Positions 1-6,842 of a stretch of 16,249 bases of DNA are shown piece after piece (position 1 is the first letter of the stretch; every line of letters starts with the position of its first letter). The notes beneath the pieces are model-generated. The model was given only the letters and a program-made list of their open reading frames with translations. It was not told the origin of the DNA and made no database searches. A program made the position numbers and the translations under genes. Source of the DNA: Albimonas sp036154955 (GTDB lineage Bacteria > Pseudomonadota > Alphaproteobacteria > Rhodobacterales > Rhodobacteraceae); the NCBI GenBank assembly GCA_036154955.1, contig JAYZWL010000092.1, positions 1-16,249 of the forward strand, written 5' to 3'.

Positions 1-90
1 CCGGGCCTGTGCGCGCTGGCCGCCGCGCTGGCGGCGCTGTCGCTGGCGCCGGGGCTCGCCCGCCTGCCGGCGCTGGTCGGGTTCGGCTGA
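1..90 (+). CDS. C-terminal end of an unidentified protein (partial, 5' end outside window)
   Basis: Frame 1 is open from the first base to a TGA at 88-90 and encodes 29 residues, mostly Ala and Leu with some Gly and Pro, like the last hydrophobic helix of a membrane protein. The codon choice is GC-rich with G or C in almost every third position, as in the neighbouring genes. It lies on the same strand as the hydroxyproline genes, about 100 bases ahead of them, so it may be a transporter serving that pathway. That is a guess from position only; too little is visible to name a family. Confidence 0.4.
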   Translation, partial: PGLCALAAALAALSLAPGLARLPALVGFG

Positions 91-180
91 GCCGTCTCGC
101 CTCGACCCGACCCGAATCGCATCTCGACGCAACCGTTCGCCTCGTGCAGAACTTGCACCGGGCCGCGGACCGCGCGGGAC

Positions 181-187
181 AGGGGAG
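181..187 (+). promoter_or_regulatory. Ribosome binding site that fixes the start at 192
   Basis: AGGGGAG sits four bases ahead of the ATG at 192. The frame stays open back to position 9, but the upstream stretch encodes an Arg/Ala/Gly-rich tail with no family resemblance, while the FAD-binding fold starts directly after Met 192. The site therefore supports the shorter start. Confidence 0.7.
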
Positions 188-191
188 AAGC

Positions 192-1433
192 ATGCAGGCC
201 GACGTCGCCATCATCGGAGCCGGGGTCATCGGCGTATCCGCCGCCTTCCGGCTGGCCGAGGCCGGGCTGAGCGTGGTGATGATCGAGCGCGACGGGGTGG
301 GGCGGGGCGCGAGCTTCGGCAACGCCGGCGCGCTCGCCTTCGACGATATCGAGCCGCTGGCCTCCCCCGGCGCCCTGCGCCGCGCGCCGCGCTGGCTGGT
401 CGACCCGCTGGGCCCGCTGTCGCTGCCGCCCGCCTATCTTCCCGCCATCGCGCCCTGGCTGTGGCGGTTCTTCCGGGCCGCCAACAGGGCGACCTATGCG
501 AAGGGCCTCGCCACCCATGCCGGGATGATGCGGCTGGCGGCGGCCGAAAGCGCCTCGCTGGTCGAGGCCGCCGGCCTTTCCCACATGGTCAGCCGCGACG
601 GCGCGCTGGATCTTTACGAGAGCCCGGCGGAGTTCGAGGCGGCCCGCCCGGTCTGGGAGGCGCGCCGGGCGCACGGGATCGAGCACCGGATCCTCGACCG
701 CGACGCGATCGAGGCGCTTCAGCCCGGCCTCGCCCCCGAGCTCGCCCAGGGCGCGTTCTCGCCCGGCTGGCGGGCGGTGTCGGACCCGTTCGACTATGTG
801 CGCGCGCTGGCCGCCGCCGCGATGGCGCGCGGGGTGGAGGTGCGCCGCGGCGCGGCGGAGGCGGTGATCCCGGAGGGCGAAACCGTCACCGTGCGCCTGC
901 GCGGCGGCGCCGACGTGGTCGCGGGCCGGGCGCTGATCGCCGCCGGGGCCTGGTCGAAACCCCTGATCGAGCCGCTGGGAGAGCGCGCGCCGCTGGAGAC
1001 GGAGCGCGGCTACAACACCACCCTCCCCCCCGGCGCCTTCGACCTGCGCCGGCACATCACCTTCCCCTCCCACGGCTTCGTGGTCTCGCGCCTGACCTCC
1101 GGCATCAGGGTCGGGGGCGCGGTGGAGCTGGCGGGGCTGAAGCGGGCGCCGGATTTCCGCCGGTCGGAGACGATGCTGGCCAAGGCCAAACGCTTCCTGC
1201 CCGGGCTGGCGACGGAGGGGGGGACGCAGTGGATGGGCTTCCGCCCGTCGATGCCGGATTCGATCCCCGCCATCGGCGCCGCGGCGCGCGCGCCCCGGGT
1301 GCTCTACGCCTTCGGGCACGGGCATCTGGGCATGACCCAGTCGTCGGGCACGGCGCGGCTGATCGCGGACCTGGCGCTCGGCCGTCCGCCGGCGCTCGAC
1401 CCCGCGCCGTTCTCGCTCGCCCGCTTCGCCTGA
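192..1433 (+). CDS. DadA-like FAD-dependent D-amino acid / D-hydroxyproline dehydrogenase
   Basis: The 413-residue protein belongs to the DAO/DadA superfamily. Its Rossmann motif GAGVIG is at residues 9-14, with the ribose-binding Glu at 32. A GASFGNAG stretch at 39-46 resembles the DadA-type segment after the dinucleotide fold. The C-terminal part holds the second FAD-contacting block, ending in GHGHLGMTQSSGTA. Enzymes of this type oxidise D-amino acids to imino or keto acids and pass electrons to the respiratory chain at the membrane. The next gene begins seven bases downstream and encodes a 4-hydroxyproline epimerase, so the likely substrate is cis-4-hydroxy-D-proline, giving 1-pyrroline-4-hydroxy-2-carboxylate. 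Family assignment is firm. The substrate is inferred from the neighbour; a general D-amino acid dehydrogenase is the alternative. Confidence 0.85.
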   Translation: MQADVAIIGAGVIGVSAAFRLAEAGLSVVMIERDGVGRGASFGNAGALAFDDIEPLASPGALRRAPRWLVDPLGPLSLPPAYLPAIAPWLWRFFRAANRATYAKGLATHAGMMRLAAAESASLVEAAGLSHMVSRDGALDLYESPAEFEAARPVWEARRAHGIEHRILDRDAIEALQPGLAPELAQGAFSPGWRAVSDPFDYVRALAAAAMARGVEVRRGAAEAVIPEGETVTVRLRGGADVVAGRALIAAGAWSKPLIEPLGERAPLETERGYNTTLPPGAFDLRRHITFPSHGFVVSRLTSGIRVGGAVELAGLKRAPDFRRSETMLAKAKRFLPGLATEGGTQWMGFRPSMPDSIPAIGAAARAPRVLYAFGHGHLGMTQSSGTARLIADLALGRPPALDPAPFSLARFA

Positions 1434-1440
1434 GGACCCC

Positions 1441-2442
1441 ATGGCCCGCCACGCCTTCTTCTGCCTCGACGGCCATACCTGCGGAAACCCTGTGCGGCTG
1501 GTGGCCGGCGGGGGGCCGCTTTTGTCGGGGGCCACGATGCTGGAGCGGCGGGCCGATTTCCTCGACCGTTTCGACTGGATCCGCCGCGGCCTGATGTTCG
1601 AGCCGCGGGGGCATGACATGATGTCGGGGGCGATCCTCTATCCGCCGACCCGGCCCGACTGCGATATCGGCGTGCTCTATATCGAGACCTCGGGCTGCCT
1701 GCCGATGTGCGGGCACGGGACCATCGGCACGGTGACCATGGCGCTGGAACATGGGCTCGTGACCCCGCGGGAGCCGGGGGTGCTGCGTCTCGACACCCCC
1801 GCCGGCCCGGTGGGCGTGACCTACCGGATGGAGGGCGGGTTGGTGGAGGAGGTGCGCCTGACCAACGTCCCCGCCTTTCTGGCGGCCGAGGGGATCGCGG
1901 TCGACCATCCCGCGCTGGGCCGCCTGACGGTGGACGTGGCCTATGGCGGCAACTTCTACGCCATCGTGGACGCGCAGGAGAATTTCCGGGACATGGCGGA
2001 GTTCACGGCGGCGGAGCTGGTCGCCCTTTCCGGTCCGCTGCGCGCCGCGCTGAACGACGCCCATGACTTCGCGCATCCCGAGGCGCCGGAGATCCGGGGC
2101 CTGAGCCATGTGATGTGGACCGGCGCGCCGACCGCGCCGGGCGCCACGGCCCGCAACGCGGTGTTCTACGGGGACAAGGCCATCGACCGCAGCCCCTGCG
2201 GCACCGGCACGTCGGCGCGCATGGCGCAATGGGCGGCGCAGGGGCGGCTCTCCCCCGGCGACGCCTTCGCGCATGAAAGCGTCATCGGATCCGTGTTCCA
2301 CGGCCGGGTGGAGGCGGCGGCCGAGGTCGCCGGACGTCCCGCCATCGTGCCCTCGGTCGCCGGCTGGGCGCGTCTGACCGGCCTGAACACGATTTTCATC
2401 GACGACCGCGATCCCTACGCGCACGGTTTCCAGGTGATTTGA
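1441..2442 (+). CDS. 4-hydroxyproline 2-epimerase (proline racemase family)
   Basis: The 333-residue protein has the full length and motifs of the proline racemase/4-hydroxyproline epimerase family. The first catalytic cysteine is C90 in MCGHG, with H92. The second is C253 in the DRSPCGTGTSA block, with D249. This two-cysteine arrangement marks the reversible racemase/epimerase type rather than the dehydratase type, which lacks one cysteine. The expected reaction is conversion of trans-4-hydroxy-L-proline to cis-4-hydroxy-D-proline in the cytoplasm. The ATG follows the preceding gene by seven bases, with a GAGGA partly inside the upstream stop region, so the two genes are cotranscribed. Proline racemase is the alternative specificity; the dehydrogenase partner favours hydroxyproline. 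Confidence 0.9.
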   Translation: MARHAFFCLDGHTCGNPVRLVAGGGPLLSGATMLERRADFLDRFDWIRRGLMFEPRGHDMMSGAILYPPTRPDCDIGVLYIETSGCLPMCGHGTIGTVTMALEHGLVTPREPGVLRLDTPAGPVGVTYRMEGGLVEEVRLTNVPAFLAAEGIAVDHPALGRLTVDVAYGGNFYAIVDAQENFRDMAEFTAAELVALSGPLRAALNDAHDFAHPEAPEIRGLSHVMWTGAPTAPGATARNAVFYGDKAIDRSPCGTGTSARMAQWAAQGRLSPGDAFAHESVIGSVFHGRVEAAAEVAGRPAIVPSVAGWARLTGLNTIFIDDRDPYAHGFQVI

Positions 2443-2444
2443 GT

Positions 2445-2519
2445 CGCGTTCGTCCCCCCGCCGCGTTCCCCTTCCCCCGCCGCGTTCCTCTCTCCCCGCG
2501 TTCGACCGTCCGCCGCGTT
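2445..2519. repeat. Five CGCGTT elements at about 17-base spacing
   Basis: CGCGTT occurs at 2445-2450, 2462-2467, 2481-2486, 2497-2502 and 2514-2519, so start-to-start distances are 17, 19, 16 and 17. Three copies (2458, 2477 and 2510) extend to CCGCCGCGTT. The spacers are pyrimidine-rich on the plus strand. The array fills the gap between the epimerase stop and the next start. It may be a degenerate tandem repeat or a set of protein-binding sites; no function is shown by the sequence. Confidence 0.6.
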
Positions 2520-2579
2520 GCGCCTGCGCCGTCAAGTCGCGGCCCCGTCTTCCTTCCCGACTCCGAAAGCCCACGGACC

Positions 2580-3566
2580 ATGACCGACATCGTCGCCGAG
2601 CGGGACGCCTGGCTCGCCATGCATCCGGAGCGCGCCATGTCCATCGGCGGGCGGCGCTGGGGAATGATCGAGGTCGGCGGCGAGGACGAAAGCGACGACG
2701 CGGCGCCCGATGCGCCGCAGGGCGAGACGGCGGTGCCGGCGGAGAGCGCGGCGGGCGGCGCCGGTCCCGCCGCGGACGAGCCCGTCGCCGACGCCGCCGG
2801 GGCGGAGGCCGATCCGACGCCCCTCGCCCTGCTGCTGCCCGGCAGCCTCGGGCGGGCCGACATCCTGTGGCGGGTCATGTCGCGGCTGGAAGGACAGGCC
2901 CGGATGATCTCCGTCACCTATCCGGCGACCCATGACATGACGGTCTGGGCCGACGACCTCGCGCGCCTGCTCGACCGCGCGGGGGCGGAACAGGCGGGGG
3001 TCTACGGGACGTCCATCGGCGGCTATCTCGCCCAGTTGTTCGCGGCGCGCCATCCGGATCGGGTGTCGCGGCTGGTGATCGCCAACACCGTCGCCTCCGT
3101 GGCGTTCCTGGCCGACGTGCCCCCCTATGCCGGCGACCCGATGCGCACGCCGATGTCCCAGCTGCGCGAGGGCTTCGGCCGCGGGCTGATGGACTGGGCG
3201 GTGCGCCATCCCGACCAGGCCGACGCGGTGGCGCTGGTGCTGTCGGAGATCCGCGGCCGCATTCCCGCCCGCAATCTGCGCGCCCGGCTGATGGCGCTGC
3301 GCCACGCGCCTCCGGCGCCGGCGATCCCGCTGCCGGCGTCCCGGATCTCGCTGATCGAATCCTCCGACGATCCGGTGATCGACGCCGCCCGGCGCGAAGG
3401 GCTGCGCGCCCATCTGCGCCCCGGCGTGGTCTACCGGTTCGCCGAAGGCGGCCATCACGCCTTCATCATGCGCCCCGGCCTCTACGCCGCGGCGATGGCC
3501 GAGGGGCTGGGCCTGACGCCGCCCGGCGCGGGGCCTTGGGGGACCGGGGCGCTGCGGGTGCGCTGA
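2580..3566 (+). CDS. Alpha/beta hydrolase with acidic Ala-rich insert
   Basis: The 328-residue protein shows an alpha/beta hydrolase fold. The nucleophile elbow is GTSIGG with S145. D264 in SSDDPV is a plausible acid and H292 or H293 in EGGHHAF the base. The order LLLPGSLG, SVTYPA, GTSIGGYLAQ, LVIANT resembles maspardin-like hydrolases; I give this as a recollection, not a search result. Residues 35-79 form a low-complexity stretch rich in Ala, Asp, Glu, Gly and Pro, inserted between the first beta strands and the core and probably disordered. The frame is open back to a TTG at 2439, but that part is a Pro/Arg-rich translation of the CGCGTT array, so ATG 2580 is preferred. The Shine-Dalgarno is weak. 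The substrate is unknown, and a link to hydroxyproline use is only positional. Confidence 0.75.
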   Translation: MTDIVAERDAWLAMHPERAMSIGGRRWGMIEVGGEDESDDAAPDAPQGETAVPAESAAGGAGPAADEPVADAAGAEADPTPLALLLPGSLGRADILWRVMSRLEGQARMISVTYPATHDMTVWADDLARLLDRAGAEQAGVYGTSIGGYLAQLFAARHPDRVSRLVIANTVASVAFLADVPPYAGDPMRTPMSQLREGFGRGLMDWAVRHPDQADAVALVLSEIRGRIPARNLRARLMALRHAPPAPAIPLPASRISLIESSDDPVIDAARREGLRAHLRPGVVYRFAEGGHHAFIMRPGLYAAAMAEGLGLTPPGAGPWGTGALRVR

Positions 3567-3624
3567 GGGGACGGCGCGGCGCGGGGGACGCGGGGAGCGC
3601 GCGACGCGGGGCGCGGGCGCGGGG

Positions 3625-5502
3625 TCAGAACGGCATCAGCGCCGGAACCAGCCCCACCGTCGCGGCCATCGCGATCAGGCTCAGCGGCGCGCCCATCTTC
3701 AGGAAATCCGCGAAGCGGTAGTCGCCCGGCCCCACCACCAGCATGTTCACCGGCGAGGCCACCGGCGTCATGAAGGCGGTGGAGGCCGCCACGGCCACCG
3801 TCATCGCGAACGGGGCGGGGGAGGCCCCCAGCCCCGCCGCCAGCTCCAGCGCCACGGGGGCGAGCAGGATGGCGGCGGCGGTGTTCGACATCACCAGGCT
3901 CAGCCCCATGGTCAGCGCGAACAGCAGCGCCAGCGTGGCCCGCGGCCCGGCCCCCGACACCGCCGCCAGCAGCGCGTCGGCGGCCAGGCTCGCGCCGCCG
4001 GTCCGCTCCAGCGCCAGGGCGAAGGGCAGCATGCCCGCGATCAGCATCAGGCTGCGCCAGCGCAGGGCGCGATAGGCCCCGTCCGCGTCGATGCAGCCCG
4101 AGACGCCGAGGATCAGGCAGCCGATCAGCGCCGCCTCGACATTGCCGGTCCAGCCCGTGACCATCAGCGCCACCATGACCGCGAGCCCGGCCAGCGCCCA
4201 GGGCGCGCGGGCGGCCTGCGGGGCCACGTCCCCCAGCTCCTCCGGCAGGGCGAGCGGGATCAGCTCCCCCGCCCGCCGCCCGCCGGGACCGGCCGCGCCG
4301 CCCAGCCGGCCGATCGCCGGCCAGGGCCCGGCCACCAGCAGCGTGTCCCCGGCGCGCAGCGGCTCATGCGGGGCGGCGGGGGCGGCGGGGTCCCGCCCGT
4401 GGCGCAGGCCGATCACCGACAGGCCGAAGCGGGTGCGGAACCGGCTTTCCACCGGGCTTTTGCCGATCAGGGCGCTGTCGGGGGCGACGAGGATCTCGGC
4501 CATGCCCACCTCCCGCGACATGCGGGCCAGCCAGTCCGGCGGCGGCGGGGCGGAGACGAGGCCGAGGGCCGCCGCGCGCCGCTCGATCGCCGCTCCGCCC
4601 TCCGGGCCCGCCCCGGCGACCAGCACCAGGTCCCCGGCGGACAGCCGCGTTTCGGGCCGGGGCGGGATCACCCGCCGTCCGAAACCCTCCGCCCGCTCCA
4701 CCGCCAGCAGGGTCAGCCCGTCGGCGCCGTGCAGGCCGAGCTCCGACAGCGGATGGCCGGCGGCCGCGGCGCCCGGCGGGACCTCCAGCATCCGCAGCCG
4801 GCCGTCGAGGCCGTAAGCCTCCGCCCAGCCGGCCAGCCGCGGCGCGGGCCGCGCGTCCGCGCCCGCGTCCGCGTCCGGCGGGTCCTCCGCCTGCGGCCGG
4901 TCGAGCAGGCGGCGGGCGGCCAGCATCCAGGCCACCGCGCCCAGCAGCACCGGGACCCCGATCGGGGTGACGTCGAAGAAGCCGAACCCGTCGAGCCCGC
5001 GGCGGATCAGCTCGCCATGCACCACCAGGTTCGCGGGCGTGCCGACCAGGGCCATCATGCCCGAGATCAGCGCCCCGGCCGACAGCGGCATCAGCAGCCG
5101 TCGGGCCGGGACGCCGCCGGCGCGGGCCATGCGCAGGGCCACCGGGATCAGGATGGCGACCACGGCGGTCGACGACATCACCGCCCCCATCAGCGCCGCC
5201 GCGACCATCAGCAGCGCGATCAGCCGTCCCTCGGAGCGGCCCGCGCGCGCCGCTAGCAGGTCCCCAAGCCGGGCGGCGACGCCGGTGCGCGCCAGCCCCT
5301 CGCCGATCACGAACAGCGCCGCGATCATCACCACCGAGGGGTCGGAGAAGCCGGCCAGCGCCTCGCGCGCCGAGATCACGCCGGTCAGGGGCAGGGCCAG
5401 CAGCATCAGGAAGCCGACGATGTCCATGCGCGGCCGGTTGAGCACGAACATGACCGAGGCGGCGGCGAGCAGGAAGAGCACGATGGCGAGGTCCGGGGTC
5501 AT
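3625..5502 (-). CDS. SLC13/DASS-family anion permease with two TrkA-C (RCK-C) domains
   Basis: The 625-residue inner-membrane protein has hydrophobic helices at about 5-200 and 432-625, flanking a soluble middle region with two RCK-C-like domains at about 229-315 and 330-400 (EVPPGAAAAGHPL and VAPDSALIGKSP are typical openings). This is the usual plan of the large DASS-type permeases, which move sulfate, di- or tricarboxylates, or related anions. The second substrate-binding signature is SNT at 539-541. The matching first position reads MSST at 109-112, so the first Asn is replaced by Ser. TPANLVVHG and TPVASPVNMLVVGPG follow the two signatures as expected. The start at 5502 has a GGAG about six bases upstream; the frame runs on to 5616, but that extension is Arg/Pro-rich and unlikely. 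The gene converges on the hydrolase, with 58 bases between the stops and no clear terminator. Confidence 0.88.
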   Translation of the reverse strand: MTPDLAIVLFLLAAASVMFVLNRPRMDIVGFLMLLALPLTGVISAREALAGFSDPSVVMIAALFVIGEGLARTGVAARLGDLLAARAGRSEGRLIALLMVAAALMGAVMSSTAVVAILIPVALRMARAGGVPARRLLMPLSAGALISGMMALVGTPANLVVHGELIRRGLDGFGFFDVTPIGVPVLLGAVAWMLAARRLLDRPQAEDPPDADAGADARPAPRLAGWAEAYGLDGRLRMLEVPPGAAAAGHPLSELGLHGADGLTLLAVERAEGFGRRVIPPRPETRLSAGDLVLVAGAGPEGGAAIERRAAALGLVSAPPPPDWLARMSREVGMAEILVAPDSALIGKSPVESRFRTRFGLSVIGLRHGRDPAAPAAPHEPLRAGDTLLVAGPWPAIGRLGGAAGPGGRRAGELIPLALPEELGDVAPQAARAPWALAGLAVMVALMVTGWTGNVEAALIGCLILGVSGCIDADGAYRALRWRSLMLIAGMLPFALALERTGGASLAADALLAAVSGAGPRATLALLFALTMGLSLVMSNTAAAILLAPVALELAAGLGASPAPFAMTVAVAASTAFMTPVASPVNMLVVGPGDYRFADFLKMGAPLSLIAMAATVGLVPALMPF

Positions 5503-5662
5503 CGGCGCTCCGGGTGGAGAAGCGGGCGGGCGGTTCAGGCTGGCACGCCCCGCCCCGCCGCGCCACGCGCGGGAGGTCGCGGGACGGGGTCGGGCCTCGT
5601 CGCGTCGCCGCGACATCGTCCCGCCCGCCGTCCCCCCTTGGCGGCCTCCCGTCCGCCGCCGC

Positions 5663-6397
5663 TCAGGCGGCCGGATCGAGCGCCATCGCCTCCCCGTGCA
5701 GGAAGCAGGCGCGCCGGAACAGCGCCAGATCGGCGGGGTTGGGCAGGCGCAGGTCGGCGCGGCCGGGAAGCGCGGCGCGGGCCGGGTCGTAGGCGGCGCG
5801 CACCTGCGCGAGGCAGACCACCGTCGCCCCGGTCCGCGCGGCGAGCCCGGCCAGCACCTCCACCTGCGCCGCCAGCGGCGGTTTCTCCCGATCCTGGTCG
5901 AGCGCCTGAAGATAGTCGATCACCGCCACGTCGCCCGGCGCGGCGTCCGCGAACCGGTCCGCGATCCAGTCCGCCGCGATCGCCTCCGACGCCGCGAGGT
6001 CGAGGCCCGGCGCCTCCGGATCGGCGCCGATCCCGGCGAGGCGGGCCCGGGTCTCCGCCTCGGTCCAGTCCAGCGTGTAGAAGCCGCCCCGTCGCCCGGC
6101 GCGAGCCGCGGCGACGGCGAGGCCGAGGCCCAGCAGGGTCTTGCCGTGTCCCGGCCGCGCGGCGATCAGCGCCAGCTCTCCCGGCCGCAGGGCGGCGGCG
6201 AGCCGGGCGACCTGCGCCGGCCGGTCCGGCGCCGGGGGCGGGGCCGCGCGGGCCGAGAGCAGGCTCCAGGACCCGAAACCCTCGGCCCGGGCGAGCCGGT
6301 CGAGCGCCGCGTGCAGGGGCGCGCCGGTCTGCCGGGCGATGACCCGGGCGCGGCGTTTCAGAACGGGGATGGGGGCGGAAAGCGCGGGGCGCGTCAT
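5663..6397 (-). CDS. Small DnaB/RecA-like ATPase (annotated as DNA helicase in related bacteria)
   Basis: The 244-residue protein has a RecA-like core. Walker A is RPGHGKT with K86 and T87, Walker B is VAVID ending in D161, and a sensor-like CLAQV has Q198. These match the DnaB helicase C-terminal fold, but the protein lacks the DnaB N-terminal domain and is about half its length. Residues 11-48 form a short module with VLKRRAR and EGFGSWSLL, which I recall as preceding this ATPase in similar alphaproteobacterial proteins. No DNA-binding region beyond the core is obvious, so true helicase activity is uncertain. The start at 6397 has a GGGAGG six bases upstream. The gene lies 160 bases ahead of the permease on the same strand; a shared transcript is possible but not shown. 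Confidence 0.75.
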   Translation of the reverse strand: MTRPALSAPIPVLKRRARVIARQTGAPLHAALDRLARAEGFGSWSLLSARAAPPPAPDRPAQVARLAAALRPGELALIAARPGHGKTLLGLGLAVAAARAGRRGGFYTLDWTEAETRARLAGIGADPEAPGLDLAASEAIAADWIADRFADAAPGDVAVIDYLQALDQDREKPPLAAQVEVLAGLAARTGATVVCLAQVRAAYDPARAALPGRADLRLPNPADLALFRRACFLHGEAMALDPAA

Positions 6398-6640
6398 GGG
6401 GAACCTCCCGTCGCGGGCGGCGGACGCATCCCCTCCTTCTGCGCGGCCCGGACGAGGGCGGGACGATGGCGGAGGCCCTGCGCGGTCGGCGCTTTCCCGG
6501 CGGAGGGGGGAGGCCCGGGCGGGCCGTGGGGGGAGGATGGCATGGCGGGCGCCTGGGGGGCAAAGGAAAAGGGGAGAGCCTGGCGATGGCCCTCTCTAGT
6601 CGCCGCGCGGGCGGGCGACGCTGGCGCAGGAGCGTGACAA
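6398..6640. other. GC-rich intergenic region ahead of the ATPase gene
   Basis: No supportable gene is seen between the ATPase start and the composition change near 6640. Open frames here are GC-rich chance frames with Arg/Gly-rich translations. The minus-strand side carries the ATPase ribosome binding site and presumably its promoter, but I cannot point to a clear -35/-10 pair. Confidence 0.5.
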
Positions 6641-6659
6641 CTCGGTGTTCGCAGGCGCG

Positions 6660-6688
6660 TTGCGATGGTGCTGCATCAGCTATCGCAA
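6660..6688. repeat. Imperfect palindrome upstream of the orphan gene
   Basis: TTGCGAT at 6660-6666 pairs with ATCGCAA at 6682-6688, and inside these GCTG at 6670-6673 pairs with CAGC at 6677-6680 around a CAT loop, leaving small bulges. There is no T run on either side, so it is not a convincing intrinsic terminator. It lies about 100 bases ahead of the -10 box of the orphan gene and at the left edge of the composition change, so it could be an operator or a junction relic. Confidence 0.5.
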
Positions 6689-6786
6689 AGTAGCTTGGGA
6701 CCCGGCTCTAACTGCACTGGAGATCGATGTCGGCAGAGGAGCAACCTCGCGGAGGTGGCGAAGGGCGGGAAGCGGGTAGACTGTTG

Positions 6787-6792
6787 TATAAT
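6787..6792 (+). promoter_or_regulatory. Consensus -10 box for the orphan gene
   Basis: TATAAT is a perfect sigma70-type -10 element, striking in a GC-rich genome. No good TTGACA-like -35 is present 16-18 bases upstream, where the sequence is G-rich, so activator help is possible. Transcription would start near 6799, leaving a leader of about 20 bases to the TTG at 6819 or about 44 bases to the ATG at 6843. Confidence 0.5.
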
Positions 6793-6842
6793 ATCTCACG
6801 GATTGCAATGCTCCCACCTTGTCGATCATTAATCAGACTCAC

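Noticed and set aside
1105..2574. Minus-strand open frame of 489 codons opposite the epimerase
   Set aside because: Antisense shadow of a confidently identified epimerase; low-complexity Arg/Gly/His translation.
3567..3624. Terminator between the convergent hydrolase and permease genes
   Set aside because: The 58 bases are extremely G-rich on the plus strand without a clear stem, loop and T run.
4967..6637. Plus-strand open frame of 556 codons opposite the permease and ATPase
   Set aside because: Crosses two minus-strand genes and their gap; Ser/Arg/Ala-rich translation typical of antisense frames in high-GC DNA.
6640..6720. tRNA gene as an integration site at the left edge of the island
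   Set aside because: No cloverleaf, TTCRA loop or CCA-type end could be traced on either strand.
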